NCBI RefSeq assembly: GCF_963924675.1
Contig: NC_089222.1
Coordinates: 113,475,316 to 113,539,315, forward strand
Direction of reading: 5' to 3'
Length of the DNA stretch: 64,000 bases
Source: Phocoena phocoena
Taxonomy: Eukaryota > Chordata > Mammalia > Artiodactyla > Phocoenidae
The notes below the pieces were generated by a model. It did not search any database and was not told the DNA's origin. It saw nothing but the letters and a program-made list of their open reading frames with translations. Below are positions 1 through 11,330 of the stretch, one piece after another (position 1 is the stretch's first letter; the number at the start of each line of letters is the position of its first letter). The translations under genes and the position numbers were made by a program.

Positions 1-352
1 CCAAATAGATTTACTATAAACTTCCTTACTCTGACTGTCCTGTCTGTTGCCATATATTTATGTTTTCCAAAACTTTATCTTTTGTTTTGCGCTTTAGATA
101 ATGTATAATGTTATTATCCTTTGGTTGTTATTTTTTGTGCTTTCTGTTTTCAAATGTGCTTTAGACTTCAATGGCTTTTTTTTTTTTTTTAATTTCTAGA
201 CCTATGTGGGTTTTAAAAGAAACTTTATGGAAATTCTGTACTTTTCTATAATGCTTACTCATATTTTCATTATTTTTCATTTATGAAAAGATATTGAAAT
301 CTTATCTGGTAATTTAAATATCTGGGGTTTCTGTTCATTTTCAATCATGGTG

Positions 353-354
<2 letters not shown>
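1..354. other. AT-rich non-coding sequence
   Basis: No gene or confidently identifiable repeat is visible. The stretch is AT-rich with a T run near 178-191. It may belong to the same old L1 debris seen further right, but I could not support that. Confidence 0.4.
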
Positions 355-395
<41 letters not shown>

Positions 396-412
396 TTTTG
401 TGTGTGTGTGTG
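355..412. repeat. (GT)n microsatellite
   Basis: About 58 bases of nearly pure GT dinucleotides, interrupted near 388-399 by AT and TTTT. Length and purity make it likely to be polymorphic between individuals. Confidence 0.95.
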
Positions 413-959
413 TTGTTTAATTTTAGAACCACTTAAAATTTTTCTGTGGAAATTCTTTGAGGCCAGAAATCAAAATTTATTTTTATTTAAGAAAGTATTA
501 ATATTTTTTGTACCATACGTTCATGGAGATTAACAACTCAGAAGGACTTTAAACCAATTTATATGCTTGAAGTTTTTCTATCTTGGTAGTGTTCATTTGG
601 TTTAAATACACTCAGGACATTCTCTTGTAGCTCGTAATGATGAAATCTCATGAAATACATTTCTTCATTCAGCAATAAGTTTGAAAAGAATATTTTGCAT
701 CAGATCTCTTACAAGGTGTAGGAACATTTCTAATTCACTCACGTTAAGAGTAGCTCTTCACAGTCCAGCTCTTGTGAAGCATTTCCACAAAATTTGTCAC
801 CTTTGGCAGACACTGGAGTTTCTCTAGCTTCCCTTCGATCTATAGAATGAAATTGAAAACCAAAATCAAGCTAAAATTTTAGCAACAACTTTCAGTGCAG
901 AAGCTTAAATTCACTCTTTCTTGCATCTTTGAGGGTCTCACTTTCTCTTGACTTTTTTA
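413..959. other. AT-rich non-coding sequence
   Basis: No open reading frame of note, RNA gene or clear repeat is visible. The segment from about 720 to 830 is slightly less AT-rich and appears unique. Confidence 0.4.
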
Positions 960-1260
960 GACTCAGTTTCACTTAATCTTTTATTATGTCTCTTTATTTA
1001 ATTTTATCTTCTGCCATTTTGTGGTTTTATAACTTTCTTTTCATATTTTTAATACATCATGATTAATATATTACAATGCTATGTTGAATGCTGCAAACAT
1101 GTTATAGATTATTGTCTATGAATACATTTATCAATATAAAATATCTCTTGATCCCGTTTTTTATCCTGATTCTAGATTGTTTACTATGAATATTGCCACT
1201 CATGATTTCTATTTGTAAGCCTTTATCTTGTATGTATTTTCCACCTTTAATTTTGAAAGT
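960..1260 (-). mobile_element. Ancient L1 fragment (ORF2 endonuclease region), left part
   Basis: The plus strand resembles the reverse complement of the L1 ORF2 endonuclease region: a passage around 1180-1250 follows the same order as the better preserved copies at 17.9-18.5 kb and 37.6-37.8 kb (attGCCACTcatgattTC, then TTTTCCACC). Divergence is high and no frame is open. It seems to continue after the younger L1 insertion at 1261-1590. The alternative is unrelated AT-rich sequence. Confidence 0.45.
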
Positions 1261-1590
1261 TTTTTTTTTAACATCTTTATTGGAGTATAATTGCTTTATA
1301 ATGGTGTGTTAGTTCCTGCTTTACAACAAAATGAATCAGTTATATAGATATATATGTTCCCATATCTCTTCCCTCTTGCGTCTCCCACCCTCCCTATCCC
1401 ACCCCTCCAGGCGATCACAAAGCACCGAGTTGATCTCCCCGTGCTATGCGGCTGCTTCCCACTAGCTATCTACCTTACATTTGGTAGTGTATATATGTCC
1501 ATGCCTCTCTCTCGCTTTGTCACAGCTTACCCTTCCCCCTCCCCATATCCTCAAGTCCATTCTGTAGTAGGTCTGTGTCTTTATTTTGCT
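1261..1590 (-). mobile_element. 5'-truncated L1, 3' end only
   Basis: The plus strand is the reverse complement of a young L1 3' terminus. It starts with a T run (the poly-A tail) and ACATCTTTATTGGAGTATAA, then runs through TGTGCTATGCGGCTGCTTCC and GGTAGTGTATATATGTCC. It is almost collinear with 33760-34080, the 3' end of the larger L1 in this window. Only about 330 bases were inserted. Target duplications are unclear; CTTTAATTTTG before the tail and CTTTATTTTG at the far end are a possible imperfect pair. The open frame at 1354-1704 is a chance read-through of this repeat. Confidence 0.88.
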
Positions 1591-1860
1591 GTCATCTGTT
1601 TTATTTCTTTTAAAAAAGTGTTTACTCAAGATTTTTGTTGGCTGTTTGATACTGAATTAAATCCTAATTTTATAAGAAATTTAAACCTATTTATAGTTAT
1701 GTAATGAGTTATATTTATGGGTTTATTTATGTTATCTTCCATTTGATGTATTGTTTCCTATTCCCATCCATTTTTTTCTTAGTTTTAGTAGATTGATCTG
1801 TTTTTCTTAATATAGTTCTTGTTTTTATTCCAATTCTTTGAACAGCTTAGACATTATTTC
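1591..1860 (-). mobile_element. Ancient L1 fragment (ORF1-ORF2 junction), right part
   Basis: AT-rich sequence with phrases such as GTTATGTAATGAGTTATAT followed by a TTTATTTATGTTATC stretch. These resemble the reverse complement of the region just upstream of L1 ORF2. If so, it is the continuation of the fragment at 960-1260, split by the younger L1. The match is by eye and weak. Confidence 0.35.
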
Positions 1861-4061
1861 TAGTTATATAAAGTTGCACCTACACATGCCACAAACATAT
1901 ATGTTCATATCTATTATACCAATTCAAATAAGAGGAGTCAATATCTGTAATGATTTTCTCAACATGACAAGGTTTTAGTATACTTTAACTTTTGCTCTCC
2001 CCCTCATCTTTCCCATCACCATCACCCAAATATGTAATTACCTCCCTTTTACTTACAAAACATGTTGTTTATCAAGGTGAAGTGAAACTGTTCCCACTTA
2101 AATGTGGTGCTTTCACTAACTATTCTAAGACCTAATAATTTCTTTCTACAAAGTTTACAATGTCAGAAATGCCTGCAAAATCTCCATATTAATATATGTA
2201 GGATTGTGTTTTATATTGAAATTTGATTTTTAACAACATCATGTAAGATGCTGTGTCTTTTATATTTTTTTGCCATGGTGACAAGAACCATAGTTATGTG
2301 TCATTTTCAAAAAAGATTAATTAGTTGTAATAGGTGATAATTTAATTTTGCTAATTAGTTTTCATCCCTGGTAGGAATGGAGATTAATAAATCTTTGGCT
2401 ATTCTCATTGCTAAATTGTAGATTTTGACACAGTAACAATACTGTGAATGTCAACAACTACTTTTTGGGAATACCTAACATGTTGAATCCTTTAATAGAC
2501 AGTTCTAGAATTTAACTGAATATTAGCAGTTCATTATTTAATTAACTTTTGTATTTTAAATAAATCCTTTATACATTATATAAAATAATGAAAGACAAAT
2601 ACCTTTATATATTATAAAGCTACCTTTCATTTAAGGAAAAGTTTCTTTTTAAAACTGATTTTTAAAACATTTTCAGAACAATTTCAGACAGCTATATCAG
2701 CTATTATAGCTATAAAATTAATAACTTTAATAATAGTGACCATTAAATTAAAATAAAGGAAGTAGTGATTTAATAAGGAATCGTATTGTGAAATAAATCA
2801 GAAAAACAAAATATGCTAGAAAATTTACACAACTATATAGCAATAAGTTTTAATACTGTTAAACAAAACTTATTTATCATATAAAGAAAAAAATCCTACT
2901 GAGCAAGGCCTTGTTCACTGGGTTAAATCTAAAGCCCACAATTAATAGTGGTATGTTTTGTCTTTAGAATACCATTGCTAATGTTATTTTTGTGAGAGAG
3001 GAAAAGCTAGCTGCCATGATAAATAATGACCAACATGAGAAAACCTCTTAATTCAAATAATTTTGTACAATTGCTGTGATACGAATTTGTTGTACGGGTA
3101 AGAACAATTTAATAGAAAAACCTTCTTCATGAATGCTTGTGCTCCTGAAATAAAACATCATCAGACGATTGTCAAAATCATAAGGATGACAATGTTACAG
3201 AACATCCATAGCAACTTTAATGCTGGAGAAAATGATCAATGTGTTCATTGTTAATCCGTGGCTATCATCTATTATGCTGATGATAGAGATGTGCCTGGGC
3301 TCACTGCTTCTACTGGGCCATGAATGAAATTATTTTGCTTAGGATCTGTAGTGTGGTCCCTTTGCAGTCGTCCATGCTTTCCCATCATTCCTCCACTTTT
3401 AATTGTAAAACAGTCATATTCTTGAAAAATGTGTACAATCATTGAGAGCGTGCTGAGAAAACTCTTAGCAAACACTTTTTTCTTGCTCTCAGCCAAACCA
3501 CACAGCAGTGGTATACCAAGGTGTGTGTGTGGAGGCAGTTAGGGTAGGGATGGGATGGACTGGGTACTTGTGGGAGCAGCCATCCCTGCATTCAGACAAT
3601 AAGGCAGTATATTTTCTAACAAAAATTGTAAAAGCGGTAGTAAAACTGACCAAAGCCAGCAATTCTGAACATGAGTGATAGAAATGCTTTTGGGGAGAGC
3701 TGTTCTCACTCTCTACTCCCCCTACCCTACTCCCATTGCATACATCAGGGCTGTAGAGCTTCTTCCCAGAGAAGAACAAATTGAGATTCAAAAGATGATT
3801 TTAAAATTACCCTATTAAGTACATTACTTGTTAAATTGAGTTAAGTTAACATGGAGAAGAGAAAAATATTAAATTTGAGCACTTACTTAGTTTTAGTTCT
3901 TATTTAAACATATACATATATCCTTCTTAACTAAAATTGTGTACAGCATTAATACACCTTACAGAATCTTACAGCAAATATCACAGTTGTTCACTAATAT
4001 ATTTGAAAAATGATGTCCATCATGAAGTACTTAAATAAGAAAATTATTGACATCACCTAAA
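1861..4061. other. Unique AT-rich intergenic sequence
   Basis: About 2.2 kb without a recognised repeat. No open frame has the features of a gene. The part from 2990 to 3790 is less AT-rich than its surroundings and keeps a few CpGs (for example near 3082, 3097 and 3166), so it could hold conserved non-coding DNA. Two minus-strand open frames there (3272-3496 and 3489-3791) show no recognisable domain, splice signal or homology. Confidence 0.5.
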
Positions 4062-4410
4062 TGTTCATCAATTGAGGGACTTCCCTGGTGTCACAGTGGT
4101 TAAGAATCCGCCTGCCGATGCAGGGGACACGGGTTCGAGCCCTGGTCTGGGAAGATACCACATGCCGCGAATCAGCTAAGCCCGTGCGCCACAACTTCTG
4201 AGACCACATGCCACAACTACTGAAGCCTGTGCGCCTAGAGCCCGTGCTCTGCAACAAAGAGAAGCCACTGCAATAAGAAGTGCATGCACTGCAATGAACA
4301 GTAGCCCCTGCTCACTGCAACTAGAGAAAGCCCGCACGCAGCAACAAAGACCGAAGGTAGCCAAAAGTAAATTAATTAATTAATTTTAAAAAAGGTGTTC
4401 ATCAATTGAG
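4062..4410 (+). mobile_element. CHR-type tRNA-derived SINE, long form
   Basis: Full-length SINE on the plus strand with a perfect 15-bp target duplication TGTTCATCAATTGAG at 4062-4076 and 4396-4410. The body (4077-4395) begins GGACTTCCCTGG and carries the tRNA-like A box near 4085-4098 and B box GGTTCGAGCCC at 4132-4142. It continues with the long 3' part (CACAACTACTGAAGCC, then GCAACAAAGACC) and ends in an A/T-rich tail with TTAA repeats. The long 3' part distinguishes it from the short copies at 31.9, 50.2 and 58.8 kb. It is not a working tRNA gene. Confidence 0.97.
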
Positions 4411-5238
4411 ATTAGTATATCATGACATACCTATAATATGGAATACTCTCTAGAATTAAAAAGGAATGAGGAAACTATAAAATATCTGGTATGAAATTAA
4501 TTCAAAGATATGATGTTTCAAAATGCATGAACTTTTCACAATTTAAATGTTTCTCTACCCTCGTATAATATAATGTATTCAATACACACACACATACATG
4601 TATTGTATAGAAAAATTTCAAGTATCTTATCAAAAAGTTACCACTTGTTAATTAGAGGAAGTACTGTAATTTGTGGGATTCAAGTAAAATGAGACTTCTA
4701 CTTTATTCCATCTGTCCATATTGTTTTAATATTTTCATGCACTAGATGTGTAATTTAAAAAATAGAAAAAAATAACATTTAAAAATGACCTCTTCCAGTA
4801 ATATTCATTAAGTGTTCATTTTGTAACACTTTCTTAAATGTCTTAGAAAACAGTGTGGAACAAAGTATACTGGATTGTATTACAGATGATAATCAAATTA
4901 ATTGGTTGCCTGGTATTCTACAGTGGCTGTAGATTCCTCATGTTAGAATTAAGCATTGCCCCCTTTCTGAAACTATAATTACTTGCAATCTGTGCCTACC
5001 GCATTGTGGTATCATTTCTACCAAGTTTTACCCTACGCTCTGGAAAGCAAATGCCTTTTGTAACATTTCCTAGTACTTCAGAGAAACCAAAGAAACTACT
5101 ACTAAAATATTAAAAGTGTAAACTTTTCTTTTTTGTGAATTTCTAAAGAATTCTAAAATCCCCGAGGAATTCCTATCTGAAACAAGAATTGGAGATTTTT
5201 AATTACCTGACACTTTTAAAATAAGTACTACTAGTATT
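4411..5238. other. Unique AT-rich sequence
   Basis: No gene or recognised repeat. A short (CA)n run lies near 4584-4595. Confidence 0.5.
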
Positions 5239-5480
5239 CCTTAAAGCAGGCATCCCCAACCCCCGGTCCACCGTCTGGCAGCTGGTCCAGGCCTCTTAGG
5301 AACCGGGCTGCACAGAGGTGAGCAACAGAGGGCAAGAGAAGCTTCAGCTGCCGTCCCCATTGCTCCCAATCACTCGCATTACCACCTGAGCCATCCCCGC
5401 CCACCACACCCCCGCAGAAAAATTGTCTTCCACAAAACCGGTCCCTGGTGCCAAAAAGGCTGAGGGCTGCTGCCTTAAAG
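5239..5480 (+). mobile_element. Non-autonomous hAT DNA transposon (226 bp)
   Basis: The element at 5247-5472 has imperfect terminal inverted repeats: CAGGCATCCCCAACC at the left, and a right end whose complement reads CAGCAGCCCTCAGCC. It is flanked by a perfect 8-bp duplication CCTTAAAG (5239-5246 and 5473-5480). An 8-bp duplication with CAG...CTG termini is the signature of hAT elements. It is much more GC-rich than its surroundings and contains the known phrases GGAACCGGGCTGCACAG and AAACCGGTCCCTGGTGCC. It has no transposase, so it was moved in trans. Confidence 0.92.
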
Positions 5481-5639
5481 TACCTTCAAATTATTGCAAA
5501 GAACTATCTTATCTAATACTTTCTCTATTAGAAAAGACAGGTTAAGAAAGACAACAGGGAGAGCTACTTTAGTGACTATAACAAATCTTTATCCACATAA
5601 AAGTAATTTTAAGGTGTTGGGACTTTGTATGTATACAGG

Positions 5640-5830
5640 ATTTTCGAGCGATTTACATTATTAACTTGCTAGATCTTTGAATTCAGCTGTACGTGGTACA
5701 CGCTGCTTTTATTTCCCTTACACAGATGGAAAACCAAGGCTCAGAGAAGTTACCTATCCACTGCTGAGGGACCAGTAAATGTTAGAGCCAAGTTTTTAAC
5801 TCAGGGTATCATTGTAGAATCTACTCTCTG
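5640..5830 (-). repeat. MIR SINE remnant
   Basis: Reverse-strand MIR, recognised by the decayed central core with CACAGATGGAAAACCAAGGC and TCAGAGAAGTTACC, followed by GAGCCAAGTTTTTAACTCAGG. Ends are diffuse. MIRs are fossil tRNA-derived SINEs shared by all mammals. Confidence 0.7.
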
Positions 5831-5877
5831 AATCCTGATATTATACTGCCTCTGTGGGGAAAATAAAATCAAGAGCT

Positions 5878-5954
5878 AATATTTATTGAATTCTTATGAT
5901 AAGAACTCACTTTGTAAAGAACTTTCAAGTGCAACATTTATCGTAGCCAAGGTA
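5878..5954 (-). repeat. MIR SINE remnant, first part
   Basis: TAATATTTATTGAATTCTTA and the following ACTTTGTAAAGAACTTTC match the start of a reverse-strand MIR. The sequence then breaks into LTR material. The expected continuation (CTCATAACAACCCATCGAGG) appears at about 7180, so a single MIR probably was split by the LTR insertions between. Confidence 0.55.
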
Positions 5955-6385
5955 TTGGACTGGCTATGTTCTAATTTAGAGGCTCAACTGGGGATGAATC
6001 CACTCTCAAGTTGTCACAGTTCGTTGTCAAGGTTGATTTCTCTGTGGTTGTTGGATTGAGGATCTTGGCTTTTTGTTGGCTGTCAGCCACTCTCATCTCC
6101 TACTGGTCAGCCCCAGTTACTAGAGGGCATCTGCACTAACACTTAGTAGACACTATGTGGGTTAGTTAACATGGCTATTTACTTAATCAAACCTGCAGGA
6201 GGGGTCTCTAGAACAAGCTGGCTAGCAAGATAGTCTTATATAAAATGTAATGTCATAGGAGTGACATCCTTTTACCTTTGCCGTATTGTATTATAAGATC
6301 AAGTCACAGATTCTCATCACATTCAGGGGAAGGGGAATTCACAGATGTGTGACCTTTAAGAATTGGGAATCATGGGAGAGCCATT
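5955..6385 (-). mobile_element. MaLR (MLT1-like) solo LTR, antisense
   Basis: The complement of this stretch reads as an old MaLR LTR. In order it contains a TTGATCTTATAATACAATAC block, CGGCAAAGGTAAAAGGATGT, a TATATAAGAC box, and GAGTGGATTCATCCCC near the far end. The same blocks occur in sense orientation at 6600-7160. MaLRs are ERV-L-related endogenous retroviral elements and a solo LTR has no coding capacity. Subfamily is not determined. Confidence 0.7.
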
Positions 6386-6600
6386 AGAGTATGTCCATCC
6401 CAATATGCCCTCTGAACCAAAATGACTCACATCTCTCTCACATGCAAAATATATTAATCCCTTCCCATGGTTTCCAAGAGTCTGATCCACACATTACAGT
6501 ATTTGCTCAAAGTCCAAAATCCTCAACATCCAAGTCAGGTCAAGACATGAGTGAGCTTCTTCAGGTGTGGTTCCTCTTGATCTGTGGTGGTCAGAAGCTA
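6386..6600. other. Spacer between two opposed LTRs
   Basis: Roughly 215 bases between the antisense and sense MaLR LTRs. It may be an internal retroviral remnant or part of another old repeat, but I did not assign it. The open frame at 6391-6606 has no recognisable domain. Confidence 0.35.
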
Positions 6601-7160
6601 AGTTGACTCTCCATCCTTCCTGCCTCCTTGTATTCATGCCCTTGTGTAATTGCCCTCTTCTTGAGTATGAGCAAAACCTGTAACTTGCTTCTAAATAATA
6701 AAATATGGCAAAGGTGATGAGTTGTTATTAACAAGACTGCATGACATGATAAAAGGCTAACTGATTGGCAGCCTTGCTCCAGAGATTTTTGTCTCCCTGG
6801 CTGTGTTTGAAGAGGGAAGAGGCCATGTTGAGAGACTTATGTGACAAGATACTGAGGGCAGCAAAACAATGGCCAGCTGAGGGTAGCCTTCAAACAATAG
6901 GTAGCATGAAGCCAGGGCTCTCAAGGAAATGAACTTTGTCAACAGCTTGAGTGAAGGTGGAGGCTGGTTATTCCTCAGTTGAGCCTCTAGACGAGCCTGT
7001 CAGACACCTTGATTGCAGCCTTGTGAGGCCCTAAGCAGAGGACCTAACTAAGCTGTGCCTGGAGTCCAGACTCATGGGAACACTGAGAACATAAAATGCT
7101 TGTTTTAAGCAACAGAATTTGTGGTAATTCGTTACACAGCAGTAGGTAAGAATACAATAT
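6600..7160 (+). mobile_element. MaLR (MLT1-like) solo LTR, sense
   Basis: Ordered LTR blocks are visible: GCCCTCTTCTTGAGTATGAG, AACTTGCTTCTAAATAATA, ATATGGCAAAGGTGATGAG, GAGGCCATGTTGAGAGAC, CACCTTGATTGCAGCC, the polyadenylation-like ATAAAATGCTTGTTTTAAGC and the 3' end GGTAATTCGTTACACAGCAG. This is the standard order of an MLT1-type LTR of about 550 bases. No internal region or second direct LTR is attached. Confidence 0.82.
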
Positions 7161-7164
7161 GTAC

Positions 7165-7320
7165 TAGTCTCACTAATTCTCATAACAACCCATCGAGGTA
7201 AGAATTATTGTTATAGCTATTGCGTAGTTACAATAACAAAGGTAACAGAAAACATTAAGCTACTTTCCCAGAGTCGCCAAGGCAATTGTGACAAAACAGG
7301 GACTTAAACCTTCTTAGTCC
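7165..7320 (-). repeat. MIR SINE remnant, second part
   Basis: CTCATAACAACCCATCGAGG, then GTTATAGCTATTG and the decayed CCCAGAGTCGCCAAGGC follow the reverse-strand MIR core. It starts where the MIR at 5878-5954 stops, which supports one MIR interrupted by the two LTRs. Confidence 0.65.
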
Positions 7321-8735
7321 ATCTTCACAGTTTGCCTTCTTCCCTGTAACAATACTACACAGGCTTTTTAATTTTAATTAAAAAATTTTTTTGTAAATAT
7401 CAAAAGAAGATGTAGTCAACATTTTCTTCTTGGTATCAGTCACTTACAGTTCTGTAAGATTAAACATGTTTTTATCCCCATTTTCTCAGCAGTCAAGGGG
7501 AATAATTTTAGAATATTAATTATAAGTTATCCCGATACTTTCTCCATCAGGTCCTTCTCTGTTAGGAAGTTCACTGATTGTTCACATATAGATTGTTCAG
7601 ATCACCTTGGTATTTTTCTTTAGCCTCCAGCTAACTGCCATTTTGTCATTTGCCTTCTCCCTTGGAAGCTGTCCACGTTCATGGAGAGGAGGAGAAACTC
7701 AAAATCTATCTTAACAGCAGCTCTTGTAAATGCAGCTGTGAGGGAAGAGTGAGCAACTATTTTCTGACACCTTTATTGTCTGTGAATGTCAATTATCCAT
7801 ATGATCCCCACCTCCCATTAAACTGAATAATTGAGAGTTGGATTCAATGTATCTTAGAGAGGTTTTTGCATTCTTGAATATTTAACACTAAGCTAATATA
7901 AGTATGTAAAATTTCAAAGCAAACATATAGAAAATACTCATTCCCTCTTGTCTTGTGGGATGTACAGACTCATACACATACTGCAGTATTCCAATGACCA
8001 AATGCCCTTTTAATGGGTTTTCCCATAGCCACTTGAAAATTTGGCTCAAATTTGAGATCATTAAATAGCTGTAATGATATCAACAGAAACACCATGCTCA
8101 ACCTAATGCAAACAGAATTAGAATTTAAATGTCAGTTTCATTTTTTCTTATATAATTTTCAGCAGGAATTAATTTAAGAATATTATGATATTAAAATTTT
8201 ATAAACACTATCCCTGTGAATTACCAGGTTTTTTCCAACTAAAAGCATTGTTTGGATTGATTGATATTCTTTTCTGTAAATACATAGGAACGCATACGCA
8301 GATATAGATAGATAAGCTGTATTTTTGCTACAATTTCAGAATGCAAAGCAGAAATGTTACTTTATACAAAGAATATAGGATATTCTTTAACTCATTGTCT
8401 GGGAAATGAAGTATTTACATATAGATAAAGTGAACCCAAATTTCATTTTGCTCTGTGCAAAAAAATTATAAATTTTATGATGATAAGAAATTATATTCAA
8501 ATTGACCCTTTCTGGAGGGGGTCAGGGAAGAGGAGCAAAAGACTATGCAACATAAGGAAAATATTATGGTTTTCATAACGGTTTTCATATCGGTGTAGTA
8601 CGATTATGGGTTATTTTACTTTTCACTTTTTGTATTTCTCTATTTTCCAAAATTCTTGCAACAAATATATTAATTTCTAAAATAGAAAATACTATTTAAA
8701 AGGACAACATGAAGATCAAAGTGGATTGCTGGCTT
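7321..8735. other. Unique AT-rich sequence
   Basis: No gene or clear repeat over about 1.4 kb. A 13-base motif GGTTTTCATAWCGG is repeated imperfectly at about 8568-8593. Confidence 0.45.
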
Positions 8736-8940
8736 AATAATATTGATTGCTTACATGTGTTGAGAACAGTCACGTGTTGGGCTTAGTATTAAGTACTTTA
8801 AAACATTACACAATTTCTGTGCTCTCAGCAACTCTTATAAGGTCATTTCCATTTACAGTTGAGAAAACTGAGGCTTAAAAATAGTTTAAATAACCTGTGT
8901 ATTTTCCCAGAGCTGTCAGTCTCAAATGCATGTTCTTAGT
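8736..8940 (-). repeat. MIR SINE remnant
   Basis: Reverse-strand MIR order: TTGATTGCTTACATGTGTTG, then AGTATTAAGTACTTTAAAAC, CCATTTACAGTTGAGAAAAC with TGAGGC, and a decayed CCCAGAGCTG. Diverged but collinear. Confidence 0.72.
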
Positions 8941-10789
8941 TACTCTGAATGCTTAGTAGAAACTTTAGCCACTTGCTGTTTCATAAAATATCAATACTGT
9001 ATTTTCAGGAAAGAAGTGACTTATTGTCATGTGATTTTTGTTTATTAGTGATGAAAGGACTTTCTGGGGTTTTGAATGGTAACTACTAATTCCTTGTGAA
9101 GAAAATTTTAATTTGTTATTAAAATTTATATTTATATAAATATAAAATTTATATAAAAATATATATAAGGTTATAAAGACTTCGCCTATTGGGAAAATTG
9201 AAAATAAGGAGAGGGTTTTGTGTCTGTCTCTCTTTACAGTTGAGTTTACGGTAATCCAGTGACTAGTGTGTAGCCCATAGGATGCAACAGAATCAGAGTC
9301 CTCAGCCCCTGAAGGGGACTTTACTTACTGAGGAAAACTATAAATACCTTCAGATACAGGAAATGAGACTGCTGTTAGCAAGAGACTTTGGCTCAGAAAT
9401 AGTTGAAATAAGAAAAGCCAAAAAGATGCCTCAGACCAAGAAAACCTTAAATTGATTGTTGCTCTTCACAAATAAAGAACCAGATTTTCTACCGAATGTA
9501 ATTTACAGAAACAAAGCCCATTCATTTCTTTCTCTAAACTCTCAACTACTTTTCCTCCCAAACAGGAAATCAAGGCTAAAATGAAATTTGACTGGAACTT
9601 TAGCCTAAACAAATTGAACTTATATTGACACTAGCCTTGTTCATTACTACTCAAGTTGAATTGGTTCTGGGTTTGTTACTTACCCATGATACCTGACCTA
9701 CATAAGCCAATTCTAGGACGTCAGATTCTCACATTTTTAATGTGTTAATTACAACCTAAAATTTTACATGCACTCACACACCCACACACATATAAAATAT
9801 CCATATATTATTCACAAGGGCATTCTTAATGAATTTATATAAATTATTACTGCATGATGAAAACATTACCACTAATTGTTAAATCTGCCATTTAGCAAGA
9901 ATATTAAGGAATTGAAAGAAGTTGTCACATGACGTGACAAATAAAAATGTCTTTGTTTTTGAAAATAATCCCATCATTTTTTCCTTTATGTAAAATGACT
10001 GGCTCTCAGGCAGATTGGAAACAGAACTAGAGGAAGAAATATTCTTTGATGTTATGAATGCCCACAAGCATCAGCAGCTGTGAAGACTAGTAATGAAGCA
10101 TTTGGCCCTCTTTTGGTGTTGCTTGCTATTGAGAAGATTTTCTTGCAAAAGATCAGCTATTTGATGAGTCCCACAGGCTATCACTTTGACTTCCACATAT
10201 TGGCATCTACATGCTGTTGAAATTGATGTTCTACCTTCTGCATGGCACAGTGCCTGTCTCACAGATGGGCCCAGGTGCTGGCATGACACAGAGACAATAT
10301 TGTCATTACATTCAAGTGTCAGGAACTAGATTTCTTTCCTTGAGAGTCAAATTGCAATTTTTGAGGTCACTTCATCCTCGTGAGGAATAATAGTAGGCAT
10401 TATTTAGGATTTCATATTGGTTGAAGTGTTTGATGGGCAATGACTACAGAATTACTAATAAGATGTATTCTTATTCCCTAAAATTTAAAGTATAATAGTA
10501 GAATGGAATTATCCCAAGGTCAGTCCTCCAGTTTAAAAAATAAAAAGGGTTTAAATTTAATCTGAAATATATCCTATGTGCTTTAATATCAAGATATTAG
10601 AATGCACATCTTTCTTGAGTTAAATGAAATCTAAGAAATAAACTCATTGGATGAGTTATTAAACGCTGGGTAAATCAATGTTAGAATTCTATCTAAAGGC
10701 AGAGAGAGATACTTAAACTGTTTCCAAATAAAGACTATAACTTTAACTGAACTATTCTTCAAAGATAGGCTGGGAGAACATTATCCTAA
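8941..10789. other. Unique AT-rich sequence
   Basis: No supported gene. An AT palindromic low-complexity patch lies at 9117-9166. At 10071-10289 a 72-residue minus-strand open frame sits in slightly GC-richer sequence. It has no recognisable domain and I do not call it a gene. Confidence 0.45.
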
Positions 10790-11330
10790 ATCAGTTTTCA
10801 TTGAGTGAAATGTGCCTCAGCTGTGTCACCGGTAAGGTTAAAAGGTGTTAGTGTGTGTGCCTATTAAAAGAGCATAGTGAATGCAAGTGAACAATTCAGG
10901 CAGAAATTTGGCTTACTGCCTGTGCACACTGTGCTTTATTGAGGTGTTGCCAGCTTCTCTGAGTGAAAAGACAAGAGCAAATTTAACAGCTTTATGAACT
11001 CGCAAGGGGAACAGTTGTTCTAGTGGCTTTCACACAAACGTCTAATTAATTCTTGAAGTAACCCAAATTGTTCTTTTGTGATCTATGAATGAGAATCTAA
11101 GAGAAAACCTGTGCAGAAGAAACTTAAGTGAAACGAGAATAGGGATTTCATGATTAGCTTACAGGTCACAGTTTTGGGGACCAGCATAATTTAGTTATTT
11201 TCCTCATTAATATTACATTAGGAAGCTAATGAAACCTTTGGGTGAATGCATTATGAGTAATAAAGGCATTAATTTTATTTTTCTGAACACTCAATTATGC
11301 TAATTGGCATCTGTTATTGTTTACTATATA
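10790..11330. other. Candidate conserved non-coding block
   Basis: This block has no repeat signature, keeps isolated CpGs (around 10829, 10999 and 11039) and contains a cluster of homeodomain-type ATTA cores, such as GTCTAATTAATTC at about 11040, CATTAATATTAC at 11205 and CAATTATGCTAATTGGC at 11291. That composition resembles developmental enhancers in gene deserts. It is an inference from composition only; nothing here proves conservation. Confidence 0.3.

Noticed and set aside
4085..4142. tRNA-like A and B boxes
   Set aside because: They belong to the SINE, which descends from a tRNA. There is no intact cloverleaf with matching acceptor stem.
10071..10289. 72-codon minus-strand open frame in a slightly GC-richer patch, considered as a pseudogene or exon
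   Set aside because: No domain, homology, splice site or poly-A evidence could be recognised.
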